Of a stretch of 64,000 nucleotides of DNA, positions 36,095-44,827 are shown piece by piece. Origin of the DNA: Lachnospiraceae bacterium (GTDB taxonomy: Bacteria > Bacillota > Clostridia > Lachnospirales > Lachnospiraceae); NCBI GenBank assembly GCA_910575445.1, contig CAJTFW010000006.1:213491-277490 (forward strand), given 5' to 3'. Position numbers and translations under genes: made by a program. The notes under the pieces were generated by a model. It worked only from the letters and a program-made list of their open reading frames with translations, ran no database searches and was not told the origin of the DNA. How positions within the stretch are numbered: the first letter of the stretch is position 1; each line of letters opens with the position of its first letter.

Positions 36095-37006
36095 ATGACC
36101 TATCTATTACAGACCAACTGCCTTACAAAGACCATTGGCGGCAAAGAATTGGTAAAAAATGTCAACCTTCATCTGAAAAAGGGAGAAATCTATGGGTTTC
36201 TTGGCCCGAACGGAGCTGGCAAGACGACCATAATTAAGATGCTGACCAATCTCTGGAAACCAACCTATGGAACGATTGAGATTTTTGGCGAGACACTAAG
36301 CGATAAATCCTACGAAGTTCTAAAAAGAATCGGAAGTATCATTGAATTTCCAACATTCTATGAACATATGACAGGATATGAGAATCTGTATCTGCACAGC
36401 GAATATATGGGCTATTATCACCATGGCCATATCGAAGATACACTAGAGCTTCTACATCTAAGCGATGCAGCCACAAAGCCCGTACGGGCGTATTCATTGG
36501 GAATGAAAGAGCGTCTGGGTATTGCCCGTGCGATTCTTGGGCGGCCAGAATTATTAATCTTAGATGAGCCAACCACTGGTCTTGACCCCGCGGGTATGAA
36601 ACAGATTCGGGATTTGTTAAAGAAACTCTGTCTTGAATATGGCACCACGATACTAATATCAAGCCATATGCTTTCAGAGATTGAGAGCATTGCCGATACC
36701 ATCGGGATTATCCATCATGGAGAGATGAAAAAAGAGATCAGTATTAAAGAGATGGAAGAAGATAATCTCGCCTATGTAGAAGTCGCTGTAGCCAATGTAA
36801 AAAGGGCCTCCATCGTTCTAAGTGATATGCTAGGGCTTATGAATTTTAAGATATTAGAAGATGGAATTATCCGTATCTATGATGCACAGATTTCTACGCC
36901 AGAGCTATCAAAGGCATTAACACTTCATGAAGTCCCAGTGCTTGGGCTTTCTAAAAAGGCGGAGACACTCGAAGATTATTTTTTGAAATTGACAGAGGAG
37001 GGGTAG
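36095..37006 (+). CDS. ABC exporter ATPase, BcrA-like
   Basis: A 303-residue ATPase. Walker A is GPNGAGKTT, the signature is SLGMKERLGIARAILGRPEL, Walker B is LLILDEPTTGLDP, and the H-loop is SSHMLSEI. The C-terminal extension of about 70 residues and the overall form match the BcrA/lantibiotic-immunity type that works with ABC-2 permeases. I chose the ATG at 36095 after GGAGGGG; the 16-codon upstream extension has no ribosome site. It follows the two-component system and precedes a permease by 5 bases, so it likely protects against an antimicrobial peptide. Substrate unknown. Confidence 0.9.
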   Translation: MTYLLQTNCLTKTIGGKELVKNVNLHLKKGEIYGFLGPNGAGKTTIIKMLTNLWKPTYGTIEIFGETLSDKSYEVLKRIGSIIEFPTFYEHMTGYENLYLHSEYMGYYHHGHIEDTLELLHLSDAATKPVRAYSLGMKERLGIARAILGRPELLILDEPTTGLDPAGMKQIRDLLKKLCLEYGTTILISSHMLSEIESIADTIGIIHHGEMKKEISIKEMEEDNLAYVEVAVANVKRASIVLSDMLGLMNFKILEDGIIRIYDAQISTPELSKALTLHEVPVLGLSKKAETLEDYFLKLTEEG

Positions 37007-37011
37007 AAGGA

Positions 37012-37719
37012 ATGTGGAAATTGATTCGATTAGAGTGGAAGAAAAATAATATTTTTAAATATGTTATAAAAGCAGTGGTGATAGCTGTTCTTCTCTGCCT
37101 TTTTGTCTATGCATTAGCCTACCTTGGGATTGCCAATGATGCGGAGACTGGAGTGCCGGATGCGGTAGAGGGGAAAAATATGATTTCTGCACCGATAGAG
37201 CTTTTTAGCAGTATGACCTATCTAATCTTTACCAGTGTGATGCTGTCGTCCTTTATTGTCAGCGCTTATAAAAATAAAACGATGAATCTGATGTTTTCTT
37301 ATCCAATTAAGAGGCAGAAGATAATTGTGTCACAGATGTTAGCGGTATGGATTTTCAGTTATATTGCATTGGTGCTTACCAAACTTTTGATGTATGGATG
37401 CATTTTGCTAGGCTCTAACTTTATGATATCGGCGTTTCCGATTGATTATAGTATGGCAAATGTGGGATTTTATGTACAGCTGTTAATAAAAGCTTTTGTG
37501 ATTGTTACCATGAGTTTTATTGCATTGTTTATTGGATTAGCGATGAAATCTTCTAAGGCAACGATTGTATCTTCATTCCTTTTGGTTTTTTTCACACAGG
37601 CAAATGTGGGAGATTTCACAATGTCAGACCAGGTACTTTTCCCGGTTTTCTTGACGGTTGTCTCTCTAATCTTCGCTTTCTTAAGCGTCTTTAAGGTAGA
37701 AAGCAAAGACTTAATGTAA
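37012..37719 (+). CDS. ABC-2 type permease of the BcrA-like exporter
   Basis: A 235-residue integral membrane protein with six hydrophobic segments, beginning near residue 17 (AVVIAVLLCLFVYALAYLGI), and with the SAYKNKTMNLMFSYPIKRQK loop typical of ABC-2 permeases of lantibiotic-protection systems (BcrB/NisG-like size). It starts 5 bases after the ATPase gene, with GAGGAGGGG upstream. The pair forms an exporter. A terminator lies 24 bases after the stop. Confidence 0.85.
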   Translation: MWKLIRLEWKKNNIFKYVIKAVVIAVLLCLFVYALAYLGIANDAETGVPDAVEGKNMISAPIELFSSMTYLIFTSVMLSSFIVSAYKNKTMNLMFSYPIKRQKIIVSQMLAVWIFSYIALVLTKLLMYGCILLGSNFMISAFPIDYSMANVGFYVQLLIKAFVIVTMSFIALFIGLAMKSSKATIVSSFLLVFFTQANVGDFTMSDQVLFPVFLTVVSLIFAFLSVFKVESKDLM

Positions 37720-37742
37720 CAAAATAATCATCATTTATATAT

Positions 37743-37781
37743 GGCTCAACAGGAATTTCTCTCCTATTGAGCCTTCTTTTA
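37743..37781 (+). terminator. Terminator after the exporter operon
   Basis: GGCTCAA pairs with TTGAGCC (37743-37773 overall) with an inner GGA/TCC, followed by TTCTTTTA. Confidence 0.75.
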
Positions 37782-37789
37782 TCCTACTA

Positions 37790-37819
37790 TTGACAAATTT
37801 TACCAAAAAAAGATACAAT
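37790..37819 (+). promoter_or_regulatory. Promoter of the ADP-ribosylglycohydrolase-ibrAB operon
   Basis: TTGACA (37790-37795), an 18-base spacer and TACAAT (37814-37819). It is 31 bases before the first start codon. A GGGG ribosome site lies at about 37839-37842. Confidence 0.65.
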
Positions 37820-37850
37820 ATGAGTATTCTAATGATAGGGGTAATCATAT

Positions 37851-38795
37851 ATGAGGCAAAAGGACAGGATTGCGGGTGGTTTGTATGGGCTTCTGATAGG
37901 AGATGCGCTTGGGGTTCCATATGAATTTCATAGAGCAGAGGAGCTTCCGGCGTATGAAGAGATAGAGATGGTTCCGCCAAAGTGGTTTGAAAAGACCTAT
38001 ATAGAAGTAGAAGCAGGAACCTGGTCAGATGATGGGGCACAGGCGCTTTGCCTTTTGGACAGTCTGTTAGGGGAGCGGCGGTTTTCTTTAGAAGACTATG
38101 CGGATTTTTTATCTTCCTGGTATGAAATGGGAACCTGGGCAGTAGATGAAGTGGTGTTTGATGTGGGGAATCAGACAGGCTATGCGCTCAATGCCTACCA
38201 AAGAGGTGTCCCGGCAGAAGAATGTGGGATGCTGATACCAGAAGGAAAAGGCAATGGTGCACTAATGCGGGTGCTTCCACTGGCTTTGTGGCACAGTTGC
38301 CAAAAGGAAGTATCCGACAAGCAGTTAGTGCTAGATGCACATCGGCAATGTCTGATTACACATGGACATATCTGCAATCAGGTATGCTGTGCGTTGTATT
38401 GCCTGACAGCGCTTTTTTTATTAGAAGGAAAAGAGAGAAAAGAGGCAATAGAGAAAGCTGTGGAAAGGCTTCGGGATATCTATCAGGACTTGCCAGAGTA
38501 TGAAAAGGAGTTAGAGTGGAGCATCCGCCCGGAAGATATTTGGGAAGGAAAAGGCTCTGGCTATGTGGTGGATTGTCTTCGCAGTGCATTTATGATTCTT
38601 CTGCGTGCAGACAGCTATGAAGATGCCGTAAAGCAGGCGGTGCTTCTAGGGGATGATACAGATACAACGGCATGTGTAACAGGTGGTTTGGCAGGCATCT
38701 ATTATGGGGTGCAAGATATTCCCATACGCTGGATGAAAGCGCTTAAGGAGCAGGAAAAAGTAGCAGAATTGTTATCTCAGTTAATAGAAATGTGA
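37851..38795 (+). CDS. ADP-ribosylglycohydrolase family protein (DraG-like)
   Basis: A 314-residue protein of the family that removes ADP-ribose from proteins or nucleic acids. The metal-site motifs are all visible: GLLIGDALGVPYEF at residue 15, WSDDGAQALCLLDSL near 63, GNGALMRVLPLAL in the middle and GDDTDTTACVTGGLAGIYYG near 270. The acidic metal ligands are intact, so the enzyme is probably active. It overlaps or adjoins ibrA with no gap (stop within the GTG/ATG region), which makes it part of an operon with ibrA and ibrB. The substrate in this setting is unknown. Confidence 0.9.
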   Translation: MRQKDRIAGGLYGLLIGDALGVPYEFHRAEELPAYEEIEMVPPKWFEKTYIEVEAGTWSDDGAQALCLLDSLLGERRFSLEDYADFLSSWYEMGTWAVDEVVFDVGNQTGYALNAYQRGVPAEECGMLIPEGKGNGALMRVLPLALWHSCQKEVSDKQLVLDAHRQCLITHGHICNQVCCALYCLTALFLLEGKERKEAIEKAVERLRDIYQDLPEYEKELEWSIRPEDIWEGKGSGYVVDCLRSAFMILLRADSYEDAVKQAVLLGDDTDTTACVTGGLAGIYYGVQDIPIRWMKALKEQEKVAELLSQLIEM

Positions 38796-38800
38796 CAAGT

Positions 38801-40132
38801 ATGGTAAAAGAATATTTAGAACAGAATGTATGGGAAGCGCTGCAGGAGCGGCTTCGATTTCTTTTTGAGGAATTTGATAATATCTATATCTCTTTTTCTG
38901 GTGGAAAGGACAGCGGCCTGCTTCTAAATATCCTGATGGATTTTAGGCGAAGGTATTTTCCATGGAAGAATGTTGGCGTGTTTCACCAGGATTTTGAGGC
39001 ACAGTATACTGTGACAACAGAATACGTGGAGAGGACTTTTGAGCGCTATCAGTATGAGGCAGAGCTCTATTGGGTCTGTCTTCCGATGGCAACACGTACA
39101 GCACTTAGCAGCTATGAGATGTATTGGTATCCTTGGGATGATACAAAAAAAGAACAGTGGGTTCGTGAGATGCCTAAGAAAGACTATGTGATTCACATGG
39201 AAAATAATCCGATGACTACCTATCGGTATCGGATGCCGCAGGAGGATTTGGCAAAGCAGTTTGGGCGTTGGTATCGCATCTCTCATGGAGGAAAGAGAAC
39301 GGTATGTCTTCTTGGGATGCGTGCAGATGAGTCTTTGCAGCGTTACAGCGGATTCCTGAATAAGAAATATGGCTACAAAGAGGAGTGCTGGATTAGCCGG
39401 CAGTTTAAGGATGTCTGGTGTGCCTCTCCGATGTATGACTGGACCGTTGAGGACGTCTGGCATGCCAATTCTGTGTTGGGGTATGACTACAACCGTCTGT
39501 ATGATTTATACTATATGGCTGGTCTTAAGGTCTCACAGATGCGTGTGGCCTCGCCTTTTAATGACTATAGCAAGGATTCTCTGAATCTGTATCGGGTGAT
39601 TGACCCCAAGATATGGGTAAAGCTTGTAGGAAGGGTGCGAGGTGCCAATTTTGCATGTATCTATGGCAGAACAAAGGCGATGGGGTATCGCAATATCACA
39701 CTGCCTGAAGGGTATACCTGGAAAGAATATACGATGTTTCTTCTGGATACGCTGCCGACAAAGCTTCGCAATAATTATGTAAGTAAATTTAATACTTCGA
39801 TTGAGTTCTGGCACAAGACAGGTGGTGGACTTGACGAGGAGGCGATTCAGGAGTTAGAGGAGCGCGGTTATCAGATTCGCAGAAATGGAGTCTCGAATTA
39901 TACGTTAAATAAGAAGTCGCGGATTATCTTTCTGGAGCGGATTCCAGATGATACCGATGATATTAAGTCAACCAAAGATATTCCAAGCTGGAAGAGGATG
40001 TGTTACTGTATCCTGAAAAATGACCATATCTGCCGTTTTATGGGCTTTGGGATGAACCGGCACCAGCAGAAACGGATAGATGCAATTCGCAAAAAATATA
40101 AAAGCATAGAGGAGATGAATTATGGAGCATAA
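38801..40132 (+). CDS. ibrA: IbrA-like phosphoadenosine phosphosulfate reductase family protein
   Basis: A 443-residue ATP-pyrophosphatase-type enzyme. The PP-loop SFSGGKDSGLLLN is near residue 30. The DUF3440 part follows with EMYWYPWD, YCILKNDHICRFMGFG and other tryptophan-rich segments. The first residues (MVKEYLEQNVWEALQERL) are like E. coli IbrA, and the next gene is an IbrB-like ParB/Srx protein, so the pair is recognisable. It is also similar to DndC, but no other Dnd gene is near. The start is either GTG at 38792, overlapping the previous stop, or ATG at 38801; I chose the second for family likeness. The biochemical activity is unknown. Confidence 0.88.
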   Translation: MVKEYLEQNVWEALQERLRFLFEEFDNIYISFSGGKDSGLLLNILMDFRRRYFPWKNVGVFHQDFEAQYTVTTEYVERTFERYQYEAELYWVCLPMATRTALSSYEMYWYPWDDTKKEQWVREMPKKDYVIHMENNPMTTYRYRMPQEDLAKQFGRWYRISHGGKRTVCLLGMRADESLQRYSGFLNKKYGYKEECWISRQFKDVWCASPMYDWTVEDVWHANSVLGYDYNRLYDLYYMAGLKVSQMRVASPFNDYSKDSLNLYRVIDPKIWVKLVGRVRGANFACIYGRTKAMGYRNITLPEGYTWKEYTMFLLDTLPTKLRNNYVSKFNTSIEFWHKTGGGLDEEAIQELEERGYQIRRNGVSNYTLNKKSRIIFLERIPDDTDDIKSTKDIPSWKRMCYCILKNDHICRFMGFGMNRHQQKRIDAIRKKYKSIEEMNYGA

Positions 40133-40649
40133 GAGTCCGGCTTACCATGTGATTCCGGTTTCGATTAAGAAGATTAAAGCCAATACCTACAATCCCAATG
40201 CAGTGGCGCCGCCAGAGATGAAGCTGCTCTATGACAGCATCAAAGAGGATGGCTATACCATGCCGATTGTCTGCTACTATGATAAGGGGAATGATGAGTA
40301 TATTATTGTGGATGGATTTCACAGGTATCGGATTATGTTAGACCACCCCGATATTTATGAGCGTGAAAATGGTATGCTGCCAGTATCCATCATTGATAAG
40401 CCGATTGACCAGAGGATGGCAAGCACCATACGCCATAACCGGGCAAGAGGAACACATAATGTAGATTTGATGAGCAATATTATTAAAGAACTGCATGAGC
40501 TTGGACGCACGGATGCATGGATATCGAAACATCTAGGGATGGATGAGGATGAGATATTAAGACTAAAGCAGATTACAGGACTGACAGCACTTTTTAAAGA
40601 TGTAAAATTTGGAAGGGCCTGGAGACCTGTAGAGGATGAAGAAGAGTGA
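40122..40649 (+). CDS. ibrB: IbrB-like ParB/sulfiredoxin-fold protein
   Basis: A 175-residue protein with the ParB/Srx N-terminal domain: IPVSIKKIKANTYNPN, then DGYTMPIVCYY, IVDGFHRYRI and the conserved RHNRARGTHNV segment, which corresponds to the phosphate-binding GxxRxxA-like region. The C-terminal half is a helix-turn-helix type (DAWISKHLGMDEDEILRLKQ). It overlaps ibrA by 11 bases. IbrA and IbrB act together in E. coli as activators of immunoglobulin-binding protein genes; the function elsewhere is not known. The ParB fold can bind CTP or ATP. Confidence 0.87.
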   Translation: MEHKSPAYHVIPVSIKKIKANTYNPNAVAPPEMKLLYDSIKEDGYTMPIVCYYDKGNDEYIIVDGFHRYRIMLDHPDIYERENGMLPVSIIDKPIDQRMASTIRHNRARGTHNVDLMSNIIKELHELGRTDAWISKHLGMDEDEILRLKQITGLTALFKDVKFGRAWRPVEDEEE

Positions 40650-40688
40650 CAGCCCTGTTACGTCTAATAGAAAGCGCTACAGGGCTGT
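40649..40688. terminator. Terminator between ibrB and ridA
   Basis: ACAGCCCTGT (40649-40658) pairs perfectly with ACAGGGCTGT (40679-40688). It lies between two converging genes. There is no long T-run on the plus side; reading leftward it is followed by CACTCTTCTTC. Confidence 0.55.
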
Positions 40689-40696
40689 CTGGGATG

Positions 40697-41065
40697 TTAT
40701 TTTAGGGCAATTGCCTCAATTTCGCAGAGAACGCCTTTGGGGAGCTCTTTGACGGCTACACAGCTTCTGGCTGGCTTGGAGGTAAAGAATTTGGCATAGA
40801 CCTCATTAAAAGCGGTAAAGTCCTCCATATTGGCTAAAAAGCAAGTAGTTTTAAAGGTCTTTTCAAAACCAGAACCAGCAGCTTCTAGAATAGCACCGAC
40901 ATTTTTGCAGCTCTGTTCGGTCTGGGCAGCGATGCCTTCAGGGATATTGCCAGTGGCCGGGTCTACCGGGATTTGACCGGATGTGTAGATAAGGCCGTTG
41001 ATTTCATAGCCCTGAGAATACGGACCGATAGCTCCAGGTGCGTTGTTGGTTGAGATAATCTTCAT
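40697..41065 (-). CDS. ridA: RidA family enamine/imine deaminase
   Basis: A 122-residue protein, normal for RidA, which hydrolyses reactive enamines released by PLP enzymes. Signatures: NNAPGAIGPYSQGYEINGLI, YTSGQIPVDPATG, then TTCFLANMEDFTAFNEVYAKFF and the C-terminal PARSCVAVKELPKGVLCEIE with the catalytic arginine. GGAGGAT precedes the ATG. It follows the 2-hydroxyacid dehydrogenase on the same strand after 53 bases. Confidence 0.95.
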   Translation of the reverse strand: MKIISTNNAPGAIGPYSQGYEINGLIYTSGQIPVDPATGNIPEGIAAQTEQSCKNVGAILEAAGSGFEKTFKTTCFLANMEDFTAFNEVYAKFFTSKPARSCVAVKELPKGVLCEIEAIALK

Positions 41066-41118
41066 AATATTTATCCTCCGGTTTTTTCTCTTATTCTACT
41101 CCCGAAGCGCCGAAAAAG

Positions 41119-42117
41119 TCAACGTGCTTTCAATACATCATTATTGCTCTCGGCGTTAGTCTCGAAGACTTTTACATTGTCAAGTGTTGTTCTTGCAATG
41201 GCAGAGAGTGCTTCTCTTGTGAAAAATCCCTGATGAGAAGTAATCATTACATTTGGAAAAGACAGAAGTCTTGCTGTGACCGAGTGCTCTAAAATCTCAT
41301 CGGAACGGTCCTCAAAGACATTAGGAGCCTCCTCTTCATAGACGTCTAATCCTACCCCGAAGAACTTGCGGGCACGAATTCCCTCAATCAAATCCTCTGT
41401 TTTTACCAGTGCTCCGCGGGAAGTATTGACCAGTATTACGCCGTCTTTCATCTTCTGAATGGTCTCGCGGTTAATTAGATGATAGGTGCTGTCCATCAAA
41501 GGACAGTGCAGTGTAACCAAATCACTCTGCGCTAACAACTCATCCAGCGAGACATAAGTCACAATATCCTTTAGCGAAGGATTCTCATATACGTCATAAG
41601 CTAAGACTTTCATTCCAAATCCATAACAAATTCGTGCCATTGCTGCACCAATCTTTCCAGTCCCTACAACGCCAGCGGTCTTCTGATAAAAATTAAATCC
41701 CATCAGACTCCCCAGACTAAAGTCATTCTCCCGCACTTTCAGATAGGATTTATGAAGTCTTCGGTTTACGGTCAGTGCAAGTCCCATTGCATGTTCTGCT
41801 ACTGCTTCCGGTGAGTAGCCTGGCACTCTCAATATCCGAATCCCAAGCTTCTCCACGGTCTCAAGGTCCACGTTGTTAAATCCCGCACATCTCATCAGAA
41901 TCAATCGAATTCCATTTTTGTGCAGCGTCTCTACGGTCTGCGTTCCAATCTCTGAATTTACAAATGCACAGACTGCGTCATATCCATGCGCAAGCTCTGC
42001 CGTATTTCGTGTCAAGTCTGCCTTTAAGAACTTAATCTCTACCCCCGGATAATTCTTAAGTTCCCTTGTAAAAGAATCCTCATCATAACTTTTCGTATCA
42101 TAAAAAAGAATCCTCAT
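41119..42117 (-). CDS. D-2-hydroxyacid dehydrogenase (D-lactate dehydrogenase-like)
   Basis: A 332-residue NAD-dependent enzyme that interconverts a 2-oxo acid such as pyruvate and its D-hydroxy acid. The nucleotide-binding motif is GVVGTGKIGAAMARI with the aspartate at LAYDVYENP. The catalytic arginine is in VNTSRGALVKTEDL, the glutamate follows in DVYEEEAPNVFE, and the histidine in SHQGFFTREAL. This ordering and SHQGFFTxEAL fit D-lactate dehydrogenase best. The ATG at 42117 follows AGGAGG by 7 bases; a TTG lies just before it. Confidence 0.9.
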   Translation of the reverse strand: MRILFYDTKSYDEDSFTRELKNYPGVEIKFLKADLTRNTAELAHGYDAVCAFVNSEIGTQTVETLHKNGIRLILMRCAGFNNVDLETVEKLGIRILRVPGYSPEAVAEHAMGLALTVNRRLHKSYLKVRENDFSLGSLMGFNFYQKTAGVVGTGKIGAAMARICYGFGMKVLAYDVYENPSLKDIVTYVSLDELLAQSDLVTLHCPLMDSTYHLINRETIQKMKDGVILVNTSRGALVKTEDLIEGIRARKFFGVGLDVYEEEAPNVFEDRSDEILEHSVTARLLSFPNVMITSHQGFFTREALSAIARTTLDNVKVFETNAESNNDVLKAR

Positions 42118-42187
42118 CAAATAACCTCCTGCAAATTTTCTATCTCCTCATAATCTTCCCCATTTCTTTTATAAATATAAATATATC

Positions 42188-43324
42188 TTATTCTTCCTCT
42201 TTTGGTCCTTTGACAACCACTCCGTTTACTTCAATTTCATCATCAATCTGTATCATAAGATACGATTTTCCATCTATCACTTTTGTCTGTACCAAATCTA
42301 ACTTCTCCGGGTCTACTTTTACAATTACATCTGGTGTCTTTACTTCAAGCGCTTTAAGACTTGCCAAGTTCGTAGCGACAAATTCCGTCTCCTCTCCAAG
42401 TATCTGGTCATACTGCTCCTCAAAATGCTCCAGAACCTCCTCCTTAGCCCCGCTTTGCCTTAAAAGCTCTTTTACCTGAACTTTTGTCAATACCGGTGCT
42501 TCAGGCTCTTCCTTGGCTTCCTCAACCATCTCATTCAGGCTTTCATGAATCGTGACAACGGTATCATAGTCGCAGTTCTCCCCAAGTGCTTCTGTTAAAA
42601 ATTCTCCAAATGTCTCTTTTTGTTCTTTTGCGGACAGCGGTGCGCGGCATCCAAAGACTTCTTCCATCAGCGCCGGCTGCAAGGCTTCCGGGTTCTTGGT
42701 ATAGTAGAGCATACTATGTAAATCGGTATTTCTGTCATGAAACGCAGGAAATAAAAATCCCGCAGCAGGAGCTTCTACAATCCAGTCGCGCACTCTGTCT
42801 TCAATGCTGTTTTTTTCCGCATTATAACAGAGTCCGGCCTTGGAGAGTTTCACCGGGCAGATGCTGCATAGCAGATACTCATAGGTATCCTCCGAAGCAT
42901 CAAACATCTCTGCCCCGTCCGATGCCTTGCGTGGGATATCATAAGCGGCATGAATCAGGATAATATAATAGTTTTCTCCATATGCATAGCTTCCTATGAT
43001 TTTTTCATAGAATTCCTCCAACAATATCTCATCGGTCAGACGGCTGTTGCGAAGCTTTAACAGCCAGGCCTGCGTGCCGCCTGGCATCTCCTGGTCTAGC
43101 GGAAATTCCATATTTAACAAGTTCTTTCCTGGCGTTCCTGAGAGTGTTTTTTTGAAAATCTCAAAATATTTATAGATTTCTTCTTCTGGAAGGGAGAGAA
43201 AGGCCTCCTTAAGCTCTGTGCGAATCTGTTTCTCGGCATCTACATAGCATCCGCAGATGCGGGTGATGGCGCAGTTTTCATTGGTAAATTGTTTTCTGAT
43301 TTCCAATACTTCTTTCTTATTCAT
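42188..43324 (-). CDS. DUF4317 family protein
   Basis: A 378-residue cytoplasmic protein of unknown function that is common in Lachnospiraceae and related Clostridia. It starts NKKEVLEIRKQFTNENCAIT with the conserved RICGCYVDAEK, and has AYDIPRKASDGAEMFDASED and LLCSICPVKLSKAGLCYN in the middle. The last 100 residues are acidic. No membrane segment or enzyme motif is seen. I chose the ATG at 43324 after GAGGAG; the 33 codons upstream of it are not protein-like. The neighbouring gene msmX is divergent. Confidence 0.85.
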   Translation of the reverse strand: MNKKEVLEIRKQFTNENCAITRICGCYVDAEKQIRTELKEAFLSLPEEEIYKYFEIFKKTLSGTPGKNLLNMEFPLDQEMPGGTQAWLLKLRNSRLTDEILLEEFYEKIIGSYAYGENYYIILIHAAYDIPRKASDGAEMFDASEDTYEYLLCSICPVKLSKAGLCYNAEKNSIEDRVRDWIVEAPAAGFLFPAFHDRNTDLHSMLYYTKNPEALQPALMEEVFGCRAPLSAKEQKETFGEFLTEALGENCDYDTVVTIHESLNEMVEEAKEEPEAPVLTKVQVKELLRQSGAKEEVLEHFEEQYDQILGEETEFVATNLASLKALEVKTPDVIVKVDPEKLDLVQTKVIDGKSYLMIQIDDEIEVNGVVVKGPKEEE

Positions 43325-43586
43325 AGCTCCTCTTCTTTCTGCATGTGTCCTTTTGTTGCACGCTTTATTATAATACAGAAAAGAGAAAATGCGAAGCCCT
43401 TTCGTCAGAATAGACAGAAGCATAACACTTTTTTCGTGAAATAGTCATATGCGTTATGCAGTGTTGTCCATTTATACAAAGGTCTGCAGAAATATTTGTA
43501 GGATGCCTCTATGGTCAAATGTGAGGAAAAGCGTTATACTCTAAATCAGTGAAAGCGAACAGCACAGAAAGGAGTCCAAGTAAACT

Positions 43587-44699
43587 ATGGCAAGCATTTC
43601 TTTAAAAAACATTTGTAAAAAATATCCCAATGGTTTTGAGGCAGTTAAAAACTTTAATATGGAGATTGAGGACAAAGAATTTATTATCTTTGTAGGCCCG
43701 TCTGGATGCGGTAAATCTACCACACTTCGTATGGTAGCCGGTCTGGAGGATATCAGCTCTGGTGACCTTCTGATTGATGACCGCAGAGTCAATGATGTAG
43801 AGCCAAAGGACCGCGATATCGCAATGGTATTCCAGAACTACGCTCTGTATCCACATATGACCGTATATGACAATATGGCATTTGCACTAAAACTTCGCAA
43901 GACACCAAAGGATGAGATTGACAAAATGGTGCGCGAGGCAGCTAAGATTCTAGACCTTGAGAAGCTGCTTGACAGAAAGCCAAAGGCACTCTCCGGTGGT
44001 CAGAGACAGCGTGTTGCTATGGGTCGTGCAATTGTACGTCAGCCAAAAGTATTCCTGATGGATGAGCCGCTGTCAAACCTGGATGCAAAGCTTCGTGTTC
44101 AGATGAGAACCGAGATTTCCAAGCTGCATCAGAGACTGGGCACCACGATTATCTACGTTACCCATGACCAGACCGAGGCTATGACACTTGGAACCAGAAT
44201 CGTTGTTATGAAAGATGGTGTGGTACAGCAGATTGATTCTCCGCAAAATCTCTACAATGCACCAGCAAACCTGTTCGTAGCTGGATTTATTGGTTCTCCA
44301 CAGATGAACTTTGTAGATGCACAGTGCCAGGTCAATGGCAAACAAGTTGTCTTAAAGGTTGGCCCATATTCCATCGAGCTTCCTGAGAAGAAAGCAAAAG
44401 CACTGATTGATGGCGGTTATGCAAATAAGACAGTTGTAATGGGTATTCGTCCAGAAGACCTGTATGATTCTGATGAGATGCTTGCAAAATATGCAAACAG
44501 CGTGGTAGAAGCAAAGATTAATGTATACGAGCTGTTAGGTGCAGAAGTATATCTGTATTTTGATGTAGAAGGCTCTAACTTTACCGCAAGAGTCAGCCCG
44601 ACCACCGAGGCAAGAACAGGTGATTCCATCAGATTTGCTCTCGATGTTGAGAAGATTCATGTATTTGACAAAGAGAAAGAGATTACCATTACCAACTAG
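43587..44699 (+). CDS. msmX: Multi-use sugar importer ATPase (MsmX/UgpC-like)
   Basis: A 370-residue ATPase of the carbohydrate importer class 1. Walker A GPSGCGKSTT is near residue 38, signature LSGGQRQRVAMGRAIVR near 135, Walker B VFLMDEPLSNLDAKLR and the switch histidine in YVTHDQTEAMTLG. The C-terminal third is the regulatory OB-fold domain, with FIGSPQMNF. It stands alone without a binding protein or permease, as MsmX and its relatives do when they energise several importers. The operon at 53.6-60.0 kb has a binding protein and two permeases but no ATPase. A terminator follows. Confidence 0.93.
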   Translation: MASISLKNICKKYPNGFEAVKNFNMEIEDKEFIIFVGPSGCGKSTTLRMVAGLEDISSGDLLIDDRRVNDVEPKDRDIAMVFQNYALYPHMTVYDNMAFALKLRKTPKDEIDKMVREAAKILDLEKLLDRKPKALSGGQRQRVAMGRAIVRQPKVFLMDEPLSNLDAKLRVQMRTEISKLHQRLGTTIIYVTHDQTEAMTLGTRIVVMKDGVVQQIDSPQNLYNAPANLFVAGFIGSPQMNFVDAQCQVNGKQVVLKVGPYSIELPEKKAKALIDGGYANKTVVMGIRPEDLYDSDEMLAKYANSVVEAKINVYELLGAEVYLYFDVEGSNFTARVSPTTEARTGDSIRFALDVEKIHVFDKEKEITITN

Positions 44700-44721
44700 A
44701 CTATATCCTAACATATAGAGG

Positions 44722-44750
44722 GACGCCGCAAATTGCGGCGTCTCTTTATC
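44722..44750 (+). terminator. Terminator after msmX
   Basis: A near-perfect palindrome, GACGCCGCAA (44722-44731) and TTGCGGCGTC (44733-44742) separated by one A, followed by TCTTTATC and further T-rich bases. Confidence 0.8.
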
Positions 44751-44767
44751 GGTTTTTAAAAAACTGA

Positions 44768-44796
44768 ATTGACAGCTTTCTTTTCAGAAGCTATAC
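44768..44796 (+). promoter_or_regulatory. Promoter of the CdaR/PucR-like regulator
   Basis: TTGACA (44768-44773), a 17-base spacer and TATACT (44791-44796), about 30 bases before the ATG. Confidence 0.7.
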
Positions 44797-44827
44797 TGTT
44801 TATAAATGCAACAATCGGGAGGTATAT

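Noticed and set aside
38801..40649. Dnd phosphorothioation system
   Set aside because: IbrA resembles DndC in its PP-loop, but there is no dndA, dndB, dndD or dndE nearby, and the pairing with IbrB explains the genes better.
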